Shown: positions 19,245-29,176, numbered from the stretch's first letter. The stretch is 64,000 nt of DNA from Oscillatoriaceae cyanobacterium M7585_C2015_266 (GCA_015295835.1 DVEG01000004.1:62001-126000), one strand, 5' to 3'. The notes: generated by a model not told the origin, from the letters alone. Translations and numbers: made by a program.

Positions 19245-20195
19245 ATGCAAATATTTCGTAAATTTTTCCATATTGTCGAGCGCAATCTTTTTGCAGCCAG
19301 TATTATTTTACTGTTAACTATTCTCTATGCACCGCTAATAGTACATTGGTATTGCGGTTGGTTAAAAATTTATAAAATTAGTCTCGAACACGAATATTTT
19401 AGTCACGGGCTGATAGGGCTGCCTTTTTCTGCCTACATTAGCTGGCTAAACCGCTCTAAATGGCACAGCTTGCCCGATAATTTTCATCCTTTGGGATGCT
19501 TACTACTGGGCTTGGGAGGGGCTTTCTATATCAGCGGCTTGCCGGATTTAGTTAATTTGTCTTTTCCTTTTATCCTAACTGGTATTATCCTCTATTTGAA
19601 AGGCATTGCCGGATTGAAACAACAGGGTTTTTCTCTGTTGTTTATTTTTTTGGCTACTCCTACGGAAATTCCTTATCTGATTGCTCCTTATACTTTGCCT
19701 CTCCAAAGTTTTATTGCTGCCTGTGCTGGGTTTATACTTACACAGTTTGGTTTGGATGTTACTGTTGTACAAATTAATTTGTATGTCGGGGGTAAAATTG
19801 TAGAAGTAGCACCACACTGTGCTGGCTTGAAAATGTTATTTACTTGCTTATATGTGGCGTTAATGTTGCTATATTGGAGAGGAAATTGGCGATCGCATTC
19901 TCTGGTTGTCATGTTTTTAACCAGTACTGTTGTCATTAGCATCGCGGCTAATATCCTCCGCAATACTCTACTGACTTTATTTTACGGCACCAGTCAAGAA
20001 AAGGCGTTTCAATGGCTACACGAAGGATGGGGAGGCGATTTTTATTCAGCTTTGATGTTGGGATTGTTGGTGTTGCTGATTGATTGGCTGGAAAAGCTGA
20101 AAGATTTTTTTTCTCAAGAAGAAGAAAGTTTACATCTTCCTCGAAGAGAAGCAGAGCTTAGGGATTCCGCCAATTCAAACAGAGAAGAATTCTAA
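19245..20195 (+). CDS. Cyanoexosortase B
   Basis: A polytopic membrane transpeptidase-like enzyme of the exosortase family (316 residues, about eight membrane helices). The catalytic residues are recognisable: Cys192 in VAPHCAGLKML, Arg239 in ANILRN and His259 in FQWLHEGWGG. Exosortases process and anchor proteins carrying a PEP-CTERM-type C-terminal signal, usually alongside exopolysaccharide genes. The order cyanoexosortase, associated protein, SLBB export protein and chain-length/kinase protein is the usual cyanobacterial type B arrangement. No PEP-CTERM substrate protein was recognised inside the window. Confidence 0.9.
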   Translation: MQIFRKFFHIVERNLFAASIILLLTILYAPLIVHWYCGWLKIYKISLEHEYFSHGLIGLPFSAYISWLNRSKWHSLPDNFHPLGCLLLGLGGAFYISGLPDLVNLSFPFILTGIILYLKGIAGLKQQGFSLLFIFLATPTEIPYLIAPYTLPLQSFIAACAGFILTQFGLDVTVVQINLYVGGKIVEVAPHCAGLKMLFTCLYVALMLLYWRGNWRSHSLVVMFLTSTVVISIAANILRNTLLTLFYGTSQEKAFQWLHEGWGGDFYSALMLGLLVLLIDWLEKLKDFFSQEEESLHLPRREAELRDSANSNREEF

Positions 20196-20209
20196 TTTTA
20201 TCATCTCTT

Positions 20210-20980
20210 ATGCTTTTTGGGATAAAATTTCAATACAGAAAGCGAGCGCTCAAAATTATTTTACTACTATTTCTGCTCAATTTATGCATTTTCGGCGCCC
20301 TTCCTAGCTACCTAAGCGGTAAGTGGCGTTGGGCATCTCCCCCAGAAGTAACAGCACTGCCCCTACTCAGAAAAATGCAAGAAACGGGCTTGACTTTCCA
20401 TGGCTGGGAAACTGTCGAAAAATATATTTTGCTCATAGGCGGACATAATTGGTTAGCCCTCGAACTTCAGCGTTCACCTACTATTAAAAATAATCATAAT
20501 CAAAAAACAACTAGCATAAATAAGGCAATGGTTATGTTGATGCCGCAAAATGATCATACCGATCAACCACAAGTTGAGTGGACGGATATCAACGGTTTAC
20601 AACAGTGGAAAATTGATTCTTTCCGTAGAATTGAGTTTACAGCAGCCGTTTCTCCAAAACAACCCACCGTGACAGTAAAAGCTAATTTTTTTCGCAGCTG
20701 GAATCAACAGCAAACTTATGCGGTATTACAGTGGTATGCTACTCCAGAAGGAGGTAATCCTTCTCCGAGTTGGTGGTTTTGGGCAGATCGTAGGGCACAG
20801 TTGTCTAACCGCCGTGTTCCTTGGGTTGCTGTTAATATTGTTATTCCTATTGAACCCCTGGGCGATATTGAAAAACTGCGCTCGCTAGCAGAATCTTTGG
20901 GCCAAACTGTACAACTAGCTTTAATGGACGGCCCATTTAAAAAAATTAACAAACTTGAAAAATCTACAATTTACAATTAA
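20210..20980 (+). CDS. Cyanoexosortase B system-associated protein
   Basis: A 256-residue protein starting 14 nt after the exosortase. One N-terminal membrane segment (about 15-32) is followed by a soluble domain. WKIDSFRRIEF and WWFWADRRAQL segments and a closing VAVNIVIPIEPLGDIE strand are conserved in the partner protein of cyanoexosortase B. Its position directly after the exosortase supports the call. Its molecular role (assembly factor or co-sorting protein) is not known. It forms an operon with the two genes on either side. Confidence 0.85.
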   Translation: MLFGIKFQYRKRALKIILLLFLLNLCIFGALPSYLSGKWRWASPPEVTALPLLRKMQETGLTFHGWETVEKYILLIGGHNWLALELQRSPTIKNNHNQKTTSINKAMVMLMPQNDHTDQPQVEWTDINGLQQWKIDSFRRIEFTAAVSPKQPTVTVKANFFRSWNQQQTYAVLQWYATPEGGNPSPSWWFWADRRAQLSNRRVPWVAVNIVIPIEPLGDIEKLRSLAESLGQTVQLALMDGPFKKINKLEKSTIYN

Positions 20981-20998
20981 AATAATTGGATATAGCAA

Positions 20999-23077
20999 AT
21001 GTTTAAACAGCTTCCATACTTACAGCTTAGTGTAGGCACGCTACTGTTGGCAAATCTGGCAGTAGTCGAACAGTTTGGAAAAACCCTCGCTTTTATCCCA
21101 AATAATAAAGTAGCACCACCACAGCAGCTTTTAGCACAGTCTGCCGGAAATTTTAGCGATTACCGACTGGGAGCGGGAGATCAAATCTTCATACAAGTGC
21201 AACGCCACCCAGAGTTAACTGTTAACAGCGCTATTACCCCGGAAGGAACAATTGTTATTCCAGGCATCGGCAAAGTATTTGTGCAAGGGCTGACAATTGC
21301 ACAAGCAGAAGCAGCGATCGCTCTTCGTCTCAACCAATTCTACGTCAACCCCATTGTATCAGTTACCCTATTAGCCCAGCGCCCGCTAGCAGTGACTATT
21401 ACCGGAGAAGTTGCTCGTCCCGGTTTTTATCCCCTGCAGCCTAATATATCACTTTCCGAAGCCTTATTAATAGCAGGCGGCGTTACCCCAGCAAGCAATC
21501 TGGCATCTGTAAAAGTACGCCGCACCCTCGCCACAGGAGAAGTTACAACGCAAACTATAGATTTACTCACACCTATAAAATCCGCAACCCCCCTGCCTTC
21601 TTTTACTTTATCCGATGGCGACGTGATTATTGTGCCCAAACAAGATATTTCCCAGGCACGTAACGATGAAAGTGCTGCTATTGCGCGCTCAAAATTAGCA
21701 GCTCAAGTGCCAGTAAGTGTGACAGTGACAGGAGAAGTTTCTAGACCAGGATTATATCCGCTGCCGCCAACAAATGCAAGAATTTCCGACGCTTTGTTGG
21801 CAGCCGGTGGAGTCACTCAGTTGAGCGACTTGCGCTCAGTGCGAGTGCGCCGGATTACAGAAGAAGGTAAAACAACTGAACAAACTTTTGATCTATTGAC
21901 GCCGCTGCAAAAAGGGGATGGGCTACCAGAATTACGTTTAGCTAATGGCGATACGATTATTGTACCAAAACAGGATATTCGTTCAGCACAGAATTATAAT
22001 AGTGCGATCGCCGAAAAATCTCAACTAACAGCACGAGTACCCATTGCCGTCACCGTCACCGGAGAAGTGGCCAAACCAGGTTTACACATTCTTCCTGCCG
22101 GCTCCACCAGAATTTCTGACGCTTTACTAATAGCCGGGGGCATCACCGCAGCCAGTGACATAGCAGCAGTACGAGTGCGACGTATCTTAGCAGATAATTC
22201 AGTTATCGAACAAACCCTTAACTTGCTCAAACCCCTGCAAACAGGAGAGCCGCTTCCTGATTTTCGTCTGGCAGAAGGAGATACCCTCATCGTGCCAAAA
22301 CGAGCCCTCGGTATCAGTAATGATAGCGTTAGCGCACTGGCAGCAAATTCAACTTTCGGCTCTCAAGCACCCGTTCAAGTTACAATCACTGGAGAAGTTA
22401 CTAAACCAGGCTTTTATTCCCTCCCCCCAGCCGCAAAAATTTCAGATGCTATTTTAATAGCAGGCGGTACGACTCTCCGCGCCGATTTACGAGCAGTAAG
22501 AGTACGCCGCGCTCTGGGAGATGGGCGTTTCAGTGAAGAAATTATTGACTTGTTTACTCCTTTGCAAAACTCACAACCAATCCCTGACTTGCGCTTGGCT
22601 ACTGGAGATGCGGTAGTTGTTTCTACTCTACCACCCGGAGAAGATCTCGCTTACGATCGCCAATTAGTAGCTCGCTCCACTTTAGCTAAGCCTACTATTT
22701 CTGTGCGAATTTTGAGTTATGCTGGAGGAAACTCAGGCACTCTTGAACTTCCAAATGGTAGTACATTTGCTGACGCTCTAAGAGGCATTCCTCTAGATAC
22801 CGCTAATCTTAGGAAAATTGCCCTGATTCGATTCGATCCTGAACAAGGTAAGGCAGTAACTCTCCACCTCGACGGCAAACAGGCAATTATGGGCAATCCT
22901 TCTCAAAATCCTTTGCTTCAAGATAATGACGCGATCGTTATCGGGCGCAATCTTGTCGCTCGAATTACTTATGCTCTTAATACTTTTACTCAGCCTTTCC
23001 GAGATATTCTTGGCTTCCTGCTCTTCTTTCAGTCTCTACAAAATAGCGCTAGGGATTTATTCGGACCAGGTCGTTAA
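20999..23077 (+). CDS. Polysaccharide export protein (OPX/Wza-like) with multiple SLBB domains
   Basis: A 692-residue outer-membrane export protein. After a signal-like N-terminus (to about residue 45) comes the Poly_export domain (YRLGAGDQIFIQVQRHPEL, ITPEGTIVIPGIG). Four near-identical SLBB repeats of about 110-115 residues follow. Each opens with a VTxTGEVxxPGxY/H motif, continues with ISDALLxAGGxT and VRVRR, and ends with GDxIIVPK. A diverged fifth SLBB lies near 560-660, and a hydrophobic C-terminal stretch follows. It exports the polysaccharide whose synthesis and length control come from neighbouring genes. The repeats imply a long periplasmic tube or linker. Confidence 0.92.
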   Translation: MFKQLPYLQLSVGTLLLANLAVVEQFGKTLAFIPNNKVAPPQQLLAQSAGNFSDYRLGAGDQIFIQVQRHPELTVNSAITPEGTIVIPGIGKVFVQGLTIAQAEAAIALRLNQFYVNPIVSVTLLAQRPLAVTITGEVARPGFYPLQPNISLSEALLIAGGVTPASNLASVKVRRTLATGEVTTQTIDLLTPIKSATPLPSFTLSDGDVIIVPKQDISQARNDESAAIARSKLAAQVPVSVTVTGEVSRPGLYPLPPTNARISDALLAAGGVTQLSDLRSVRVRRITEEGKTTEQTFDLLTPLQKGDGLPELRLANGDTIIVPKQDIRSAQNYNSAIAEKSQLTARVPIAVTVTGEVAKPGLHILPAGSTRISDALLIAGGITAASDIAAVRVRRILADNSVIEQTLNLLKPLQTGEPLPDFRLAEGDTLIVPKRALGISNDSVSALAANSTFGSQAPVQVTITGEVTKPGFYSLPPAAKISDAILIAGGTTLRADLRAVRVRRALGDGRFSEEIIDLFTPLQNSQPIPDLRLATGDAVVVSTLPPGEDLAYDRQLVARSTLAKPTISVRILSYAGGNSGTLELPNGSTFADALRGIPLDTANLRKIALIRFDPEQGKAVTLHLDGKQAIMGNPSQNPLLQDNDAIVIGRNLVARITYALNTFTQPFRDILGFLLFFQSLQNSARDLFGPGR

Positions 23078-23117
23078 TAAAAAAAGTAAAAATTTAAAAA
23101 ATAAAACGGAGCAGGTT

Positions 23118-25316
23118 ATGACAAAACCTCTAGTTAAACGCTATATAATAGCTGTAGGCAAATATAAATGGTTTGGATTGGCAACTTTTGCAATCACCTG
23201 CGCAGCAACAGGAATTTATATTACAATAAGACCAGAGCCAAAAGATAGATTTGTTGCCGAGGGTTTTTTGTTACCAAATAGTCCTTTGGTGACATTTTCC
23301 AAAACAGGTAATGAGACGCAAGAAAAAGGCTCTGCGATTACGGAAGATTTTTTGCGGTCTTCAGAAATTATAAAAGCAGTAGCGGCAGAAGTGAAGGAAG
23401 AGCCGAAAAATATTAACGAAAATCTTCGTATTGAAATGCCACAACAGGGAAAACCCCCCTTAATTAAACTGCAATATAGAGCGTCGGATGAGACAAAAGC
23501 AAAAGTCACAGCTACGGCGCTGCTAAAGGCAATGGTGAATTATAGCAAAATGCTAAATAGCTTGCGGGTGAGAGCAATTATTGAGGAAATTAATAAACGA
23601 TTACCTCAAGTCGAAGCAGAACTCAAAGCAGCCGAACAAGAATTAGAGCAATTCGAGCGCATAGAAGGGGCTGCCCTAAGTATGGTAAAAATCCAGGCAC
23701 TGCCTAACGCTATTGCTGAAAGCCAAAACTTACAACGGCAGTTGCGAATGCAAATAGAAGGTTTAGATGCTCAAATCCGCAGTTTGTCGGCACGGCTAGG
23801 AATGACACCAGAACAAGCTTATATCGCTACAGCTCTTAGCGCCGATCCGATTATTGCCGACTTACGAGCGCAGATTTATCAAAACGAGACGCAAATGCAA
23901 ATTTTGAGTCAGGAGCTGCGCCAAAATCACCCGACAATGGTGGAATTGAATAATAAACTGCAAGCACTAGATTTGTTGATGCAACAGCGAGCGGCTGAGG
24001 TGATTGGCAGAAATAGGAGAGCAGAAATGGTACTTAGCAGTTCGCAAATCCGCCAAAATAGTAATTTAGATCTAATACGCCAACAACAAGCTAATTACTT
24101 GATGACTTTGCATACGGAGCGAGAGAAGCTGTATCAACAATTGCAGATGTCGGCACGGGCAGAACAAGAACTTAGGCGCGAGTATGCTAGTATTCCTAAT
24201 AAACAACTTGAACGCAATCGTCTAGAAAAGCAGGTAGAGCTGAAAAAAGCTCTTTATAATAATATACAGACAGCCCTGGGAGATGCAAAAGCGGCAGAGG
24301 CAGAAATTGTCAGTAATATTAGTATTGCGCCGCAACCAATACAAGTATGGAATGAAAAGAAACCTAATCCAAAGGCAAAGCTGGTGTTGGCGGCTGGAAT
24401 TGTGGCTGGGTTGGGAATTGGCGGCGTTGTGATTTTCTTGTTGTCTTTGCTGGAAGGAAAGTTTTATACTCTCGAAGAGGTACGAACGGCTCTACAGGAA
24501 CGGGATTTACCGCTGCTTGGGGTTTTGCCGCTAGCTTGTTTTGAGCCGGAGCGAAAGGATATGCTAGCGCTCGCTGCTAGAGATACGGCTTATTTGCATG
24601 TGTGCGAAAAATTAAGAACGGCTCTACGTAGAGCTGGAAGAAAACCGCTGAAAGTTTTGTTGCTGACAAGTACGAGTGCGCGTGAAGGTAAGACTTTTGT
24701 GGCTTATAATTTAGCAATTGCCTCTGCATTGGCAAGCAAGCGAACACTGCTGATAGAAGCGGATTTGCGCTCGCCAACCCAGGTGAAGTGTTTGAAAGTA
24801 GCAGTCGCTCCCGAAAATGCAAGCGAACCTTTGCGTTACTATGGGCAACTTAATAACTGCATTCGCTTAGTTCCGGAAATAGAAAACTTGTATGTCGTAG
24901 CCTCACCAGGTCCTTTGCAACAGCCCGGTGCGATTTTGGAATCAAGCGAAATGCAACGTCTATTAGATGAGGCACGGGGGCGTTTTGACTTTGTAATTGT
25001 GGATACGCCACCGCTGAATGTTGGCAATGAAGCTTTAATCTTGGAAAAGAATAGCGACGGGATAGTTATAGTGACGCGCCCATTATACACGCAACCGGGA
25101 ATGTTAGCAGAATATATTGATCCGCTTCTGGAAAACGAAGAGGTGAAAATATTGGGAGCAATAGTCAACGGCGCTGACATCCCCCTGGAAGTTTATAGCT
25201 CTTCTACTGTAACGGAGCCAACAGATTACATACCGCCAGAGCCATCAGAGCCACCGCCACCTGTCAAACCTTTGCAATCACCTCAGCCGGAAACCCAATC
25301 TGGCAGGAAATTTTAG
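23118..25316 (+). CDS. Wzc-like polysaccharide co-polymerase / BY-kinase
   Basis: A 732-residue inner-membrane chain-length determinant fused to a tyrosine-kinase-type ATPase. I chose the ATG at 23118 (MTKPLVKRY), which has GGAGCAGG upstream; the frame extends to 22926 inside the previous gene. The N-terminal Wzz domain has membrane helices near 25-45 and 440-465, with long coiled-coil between (about 170-400). The kinase domain has Walker A with Lys525 (SAREGKT), Walker A' (LLIEADLR) and Walker B (FVIVDTPP). The C-terminal tail has only two Tyr rather than a long Tyr cluster and is Pro-rich. It regulates polymer length and export. Confidence 0.92.
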   Translation: MTKPLVKRYIIAVGKYKWFGLATFAITCAATGIYITIRPEPKDRFVAEGFLLPNSPLVTFSKTGNETQEKGSAITEDFLRSSEIIKAVAAEVKEEPKNINENLRIEMPQQGKPPLIKLQYRASDETKAKVTATALLKAMVNYSKMLNSLRVRAIIEEINKRLPQVEAELKAAEQELEQFERIEGAALSMVKIQALPNAIAESQNLQRQLRMQIEGLDAQIRSLSARLGMTPEQAYIATALSADPIIADLRAQIYQNETQMQILSQELRQNHPTMVELNNKLQALDLLMQQRAAEVIGRNRRAEMVLSSSQIRQNSNLDLIRQQQANYLMTLHTEREKLYQQLQMSARAEQELRREYASIPNKQLERNRLEKQVELKKALYNNIQTALGDAKAAEAEIVSNISIAPQPIQVWNEKKPNPKAKLVLAAGIVAGLGIGGVVIFLLSLLEGKFYTLEEVRTALQERDLPLLGVLPLACFEPERKDMLALAARDTAYLHVCEKLRTALRRAGRKPLKVLLLTSTSAREGKTFVAYNLAIASALASKRTLLIEADLRSPTQVKCLKVAVAPENASEPLRYYGQLNNCIRLVPEIENLYVVASPGPLQQPGAILESSEMQRLLDEARGRFDFVIVDTPPLNVGNEALILEKNSDGIVIVTRPLYTQPGMLAEYIDPLLENEEVKILGAIVNGADIPLEVYSSSTVTEPTDYIPPEPSEPPPPVKPLQSPQPETQSGRKF

Positions 25317-25363
25317 AAAATGCCGGGATTGGTTTATGCCAGGAGTGATTTGTTTTATCCTGT

Positions 25364-26059
25364 TTATCCTGTAGGCTCGTCAAATATACCCATTATTGGT
25401 GCTAGGATAGCGCCAAAAACAAAGCCGCCAGCATGAGCCCAATAGGCAATGCCACCTGTCATGCCAATATCAGCGATACCAAGGCTAGCCACACCGTTAA
25501 AGGCTTGCTGTATAAACCAAAAACCGAGAAAGAAGAAAGCAGGAATACGAGCTATGGTGCTAAAAAATCCAAGGGGAATTAAGGTGATGATTTCTGCGTT
25601 AGGAAAACGTAAGATATAGGCTCCCATTACGCCTGCGATCGCACCAGAAGCTCCTAGAGATGGAATAGCAGAATATGGGGAAAAATACCAGTGTGTTAAC
25701 GCTGCCAGTACGCCACAGGTTATGTAAAATATGATATATTTGATGTGACCGAGACAGTCTTCAACGTTATTGCCAAAAATCCACAGAAACAGCATATTGC
25801 CGGCTACATGTAAGATACTGCCGTGCAAAAATTGCGAGGTAATTAAAGTCATCCATTCTGGAAACGGTGAGGCAACTGCTTGCCCTTGAAGGCTTGCTGT
25901 TAGTTCTCTGGGAACGACTGCCCAAATCCTGAAAAATTGCTCTATTTGCCACGGTTGCAAACTCATTTGGTATAGAAATATGATTATATTAACAAAAATC
26001 AGCCCGTAAGTGACATAGGGTGTGATTCTTGTTGGATTGTTATCGCGTAAGGGAACCAC
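25364..26059 (-). CDS. Rhomboid family intramembrane serine protease
   Basis: A 231-residue rhomboid with six membrane helices. The catalytic dyad is intact: Ser138 in GASGAIAGVMG and His209 in YWAHAGGFVFG. The L1-loop region and GNMLFLWIFGNNVED (helix 2, HN..N-type) are typical. Rhomboids cleave membrane proteins within or near their transmembrane segments. No substrate is indicated by neighbours. It is convergent with the polysaccharide cluster and lies downstream of the petJ terminator on the minus strand. Confidence 0.93.
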   Translation of the reverse strand: MVPLRDNNPTRITPYVTYGLIFVNIIIFLYQMSLQPWQIEQFFRIWAVVPRELTASLQGQAVASPFPEWMTLITSQFLHGSILHVAGNMLFLWIFGNNVEDCLGHIKYIIFYITCGVLAALTHWYFSPYSAIPSLGASGAIAGVMGAYILRFPNAEIITLIPLGFFSTIARIPAFFFLGFWFIQQAFNGVASLGIADIGMTGGIAYWAHAGGFVFGAILAPIMGIFDEPTG

Positions 26060-26091
26060 AGATGTTTTTCCTCAATATTATTATATTTTAC

Positions 26092-26120
26092 AAAAAATCC
26101 CCCAGTCAAACCAGGGGATT
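26092..26120 (-). terminator. Intrinsic terminator after petJ
   Basis: Read leftward, AATCCCC and GGGGATT arms with a 12-nt loop are followed by TTTTTT. It lies about 75 nt downstream of the petJ stop and before the rhomboid gene. Confidence 0.85.
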
Positions 26121-26197
26121 ATAAGTTTCATGAAAAAATAGTCAACTTGTCAATAGAATTTCAAAAGCTTGCAAGGGGATTGCGGGGGCAAAAACAT

Positions 26198-26530
26198 TTA
26201 CCAACCTTTCTCAGCTTGTTCGAGAACGTAAGCGGCAACATCTTCGATTTGCTTATCAGTCAGACGACCATTAAAAGCTGGCATGGCGTTTTTGCCGTTT
26301 TTCACTTGATAGATAATTTTTTCTAGAGAGTTCATTCCGTATTTCTCTAGAGCATCTTTTTTGAGAGTCTTGTTAGCCATAACAACATTACCGCCGCCCA
26401 TGTGGCAGGCTGCGCAGTTGGCATTAAAAACCTTGGCACCGCTGGCAGTATCTCCAGCCAAAGCTGGAGATGCGAAGAAAAAGGTGATAGCGGCGCTCGC
26501 TAACAGAACAACAGATAATAACTTCTTCAA
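26198..26530 (-). CDS. petJ: Cytochrome c6
   Basis: A soluble lumenal c-type cytochrome that carries electrons from cytochrome b6f to photosystem I. The likely start is a TTG at 26530, giving [19 protein letters not shown], a classic signal peptide cleaved after ALA. GAGGAG lies 8 nt upstream. No ATG or GTG fits, and the longer frame to 26659 adds unconserved residues. The heme motif CAACH and the axial Met in NAMPAF are present; the mature protein is about 85 residues. It is the last gene of the psbV-psbV2-petJ group and has its own terminator. Confidence 0.93.
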   Translation of the reverse strand: MKKLLSVVLLASAAITFFFASPALAGDTASGAKVFNANCAACHMGGGNVVMANKTLKKDALEKYGMNSLEKIIYQVKNGKNAMPAFNGRLTDKQIEDVAAYVLEQAEKGW

Positions 26531-26648
26531 AGTAGTGCTCCTCTTCTCAACACAGAAAAAATCCACAGACTTTATTTTATCTTGCTTTTTGACACCGTTC
26601 GCCAAGCTGTATAAATGGCGACCGTGGTGCGGTTTTGGCCCTACCTGT

Positions 26649-27161
26649 TTACTGATCAAACTTTTCCGTGCCCCATCCTGGAGCCGTTTGGGCTGCTCGT
26701 AACAAGAAAGCTGCCAGGTTTTCCACCTCTTTTTGCTTTAGCCAGCTTGCGGGCACTTCCCGGCACCAAAAACTTGGTTCACTACCGTCGTAAACCATTG
26801 GCTTGCGCATATACGCCACCAAGCTATTAATATTGTCGCGCGGTGGCGTTGCTCCGGCGAGATCGCTCAGGGAAAGAGAAACTCTGGGATCGGGTAAAGT
26901 TGTTCCCCCGACGTGACAGTTGATGCAGTTTTGCTCGAAAAAGCGCTTGCCGCGAGACAATTCTTGAGCAGTAAATTGTTTTACATGTCCCTGCCCGTCT
27001 AAAGGGAGTTCTACGGGTTCTTTGACGCGCAAATATCGGAGAACATAGGGATCTATATCGGCAGCTTCAACCGCTGCATTGGGAAGGATAAACCACAATC
27101 CTGCCACTAAAATAGCTAGTAAAAATGAAACTAAGAAACCTCTAGGGAACATCGGAAGCAT
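26649..27161 (-). CDS. psbV2: Cytochrome c550-like protein PsbV2
   Basis: A 170-residue c-type cytochrome related to PsbV. A hydrophobic signal peptide (about 7-34) is followed by [19 protein letters not shown] and a CINCH heme-binding motif. Then comes the PsbV-like [23 protein letters not shown] block and the YDGSEPS segment. The C-terminal region has [12 protein letters not shown], where PsbV would have its His axial ligand region, so the sixth ligand differs from PsbV. PsbV2 occurs in some cyanobacteria between psbV and petJ, exactly as here. Its physiological role is not settled. Confidence 0.9.
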   Translation of the reverse strand: MLPMFPRGFLVSFLLAILVAGLWFILPNAAVEAADIDPYVLRYLRVKEPVELPLDGQGHVKQFTAQELSRGKRFFEQNCINCHVGGTTLPDPRVSLSLSDLAGATPPRDNINSLVAYMRKPMVYDGSEPSFWCREVPASWLKQKEVENLAAFLLRAAQTAPGWGTEKFDQ

Positions 27162-27317
27162 AAAAAAACATCAAGTGTGGCAACAGATTGGGGTAGTGGT
27201 AGCAGCTTTCCGGGCGCTCGCCCCGGTGTGCTTTTTGTAAACATGTTCTAGAGGCGGTATTTAGCCATCCTACTAAGAATCAGCTGCGCCTAGAAAGCTG
27301 CCAGTGGGTAATTTTGA

Positions 27318-27809
27318 TTATCGGAAGGATTTGCCGCCGCCCCACTGTTGGCCAACTACTTTCGGCTGCAGGAGAATGTAACCAGCGATCGCAAACAAGT
27401 CGTCGTCACTGAGATTTCTCATTTCCGGGAAAATGTCAGCACTTGCCTTACTAGGATGTAATTCAGAAATATCCTCAAACCCGTCGTAGGTTGTTGGATG
27501 TTTCATGTAATCAACCAAAGCTTCAATATTGTCGCGTCGTGGGGTTGCTCCTGCAAGGGCATCTGGTCCCAGTCCTATATTATAGTCTGTTTTGGTGACG
27601 CCCCCGGCATGACATTGGGCACAGACGCTGTTGAATAGGCGCTTACCTTTTTCGATTTGCTGCAAACTCAGCACTACGGTTTCTCCCTTCTCATTCAGGG
27701 GAAGTGTGCGAGTTTCTTTGTCCAGTTCTACCGCAGTAGCGCTACCGACAATGAGATGAAAGACGAAAAATACAGTGGCCACAGTCAGCCAGATGCATCT
27801 TTTCAGCAT
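27318..27809 (-). CDS. psbV: Photosystem II cytochrome c550
   Basis: The extrinsic lumenal cytochrome that stabilises the Mn4CaO5 cluster of photosystem II. The ATG at 27809 (MLKRCIWL) gives a 163-residue precursor with a normal signal peptide cleaved after ATA, just before VELDKETRTLPLN. An upstream in-frame start at 27875 would add an atypical tail. Heme motif CAQCH, the conserved NIGLGPDALAGATPRRDN block and the C-terminal DIFPEMRNLSDDDLFAIAGYI are all present. It heads the psbV-psbV2-petJ set. The 290-bp upstream region should hold its promoter. Confidence 0.96.
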   Translation of the reverse strand: MLKRCIWLTVATVFFVFHLIVGSATAVELDKETRTLPLNEKGETVVLSLQQIEKGKRLFNSVCAQCHAGGVTKTDYNIGLGPDALAGATPRRDNIEALVDYMKHPTTYDGFEDISELHPSKASADIFPEMRNLSDDDLFAIAGYILLQPKVVGQQWGGGKSFR

Positions 27810-28101
27810 GGTTTTCCTTGTAACAATTGGGCGATAGTTTTGCAAGCTCAACACAGCTAAGCTCAGGGCGCTCAATCCCTGTTCTTTTTACTTCGAGGCA
27901 AACAAAAAAGAAACAAATTATATTTGACTAGACTTTATCAGCGGCAGAACATCTCGGCAAGGTATGAGCTCAAGATTTTCCCCCAAAACCACCTCCCTAG
28001 TTTTTAGTTATTAGAGTTTTAGTTTTCGGTGGGCGAGGCTGGAAAATGTCGGCCCCTTTTCCGCCTTTTGTTTGTTACAGTGTATTATTTAATTTATTTG
28101 C

Positions 28102-29028
28102 TCAATTTGGTTTGCCTGTGCTTATTGAGAGAGCTTCTGGCCATTGCATCAGGTGAGTCATCGCTCGCTGGGGCTGGTGCAGGCGAATGAGCATAGCTAA
28201 AGTTTTCTTTAGCTGGGTGCGGGGCACAATCGCGTCTACAAAGCCGTGTTTGAGTAAGTCTTCGGCACTTTGGAAATCTTCGGGTAATTTTTCCCGCAGA
28301 GTTTGTTCGATTACCCGACGACCTGCAAAGCCGATGGTGGCTTTTGGTTCGGCAATAATGATGTCGCCCAACATAGCAAAACTGGCAGTAACGCCGCCGG
28401 TAGTGGGATCGGTCAAAACCGGGATGTAAAGTAGTCGGGCGTCTCGGTGCCGCTCCAAGGCTCCGGAAATTTTAGCCATCTGCATCAGACTGAGCATTCC
28501 TTCTTGCATACGAGCACCCCCAGAAGCGCAGACAATAATTACGGGCAAACGTTCACGGGTTGCTCGCTCGATCAGGCGGGTGAGTTTCTCTCCGACAACG
28601 GATCCCATGCTGCCGCCCATAAAACGGAAGTCCATAACACCAAGGGCCACCCATTGGCCTTCGATTTGGCCGATTCCGGTTTGTACGCCGTCTGGCAGGT
28701 TGGTTTTTTCCTGGTATTCACGCAGACGGGCGCTGTAGGATTTGCGATCGCTAAATTTCAGCGGATCCGTTGGGCGCAAGTTCTCATCCATTGGTTTCCA
28801 AGTGTTTGCGTCTATCAACTGGCGAATCCGCTCATCGCTATACACTCGGTTGTGATGTCCGCATTCTAGACATACCATTTGGTTGGCTCTTAAATCCTTA
28901 GTGTATGTGAGTACCCCACACGCCTCACATTTATTCCATAACCCCTCAGCAATCTCCCTTTCCTGCCCCCTAGAATTACTCGCTCCAGATTTCCGCCGAT
29001 TTGCAAACCAATCAAATAAAGAAGACAT
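28102..29028 (-). CDS. accD: Acetyl-CoA carboxylase carboxyltransferase subunit beta
   Basis: The beta half of the carboxyltransferase that makes malonyl-CoA for fatty-acid synthesis (308 residues). The N-terminal zinc ribbon has Cys34, Cys37, Cys53 and Cys56 (CEAC...CLEC). The crotonase-type domain carries [32 protein letters not shown] and [15 protein letters not shown]. It pairs with AccA encoded elsewhere. It stands alone. Confidence 0.97.
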   Translation of the reverse strand: MSSLFDWFANRRKSGASNSRGQEREIAEGLWNKCEACGVLTYTKDLRANQMVCLECGHHNRVYSDERIRQLIDANTWKPMDENLRPTDPLKFSDRKSYSARLREYQEKTNLPDGVQTGIGQIEGQWVALGVMDFRFMGGSMGSVVGEKLTRLIERATRERLPVIIVCASGGARMQEGMLSLMQMAKISGALERHRDARLLYIPVLTDPTTGGVTASFAMLGDIIIAEPKATIGFAGRRVIEQTLREKLPEDFQSAEDLLKHGFVDAIVPRTQLKKTLAMLIRLHQPQRAMTHLMQWPEALSISTGKPN

Positions 29029-29176
29029 GTAAACTTTCTTTTCCTCTATAAAGACGATCGCGCTGCCCGCAATTTGCAGGTTTTATCTTTAAATTTTCTA
29101 TCCTATCTGTATTCAGTGCAAGAAGTACTTGTATAAGGATCAAGATTTGATTTTTGGTTTTTCTGTTGGCTTCATC

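Noticed and set aside
21379-22640. Repeats that might suggest a CRISPR array
   Set aside because: They are long coding repeats (SLBB domains) in a single reading frame, with no uniform short repeats and spacers.
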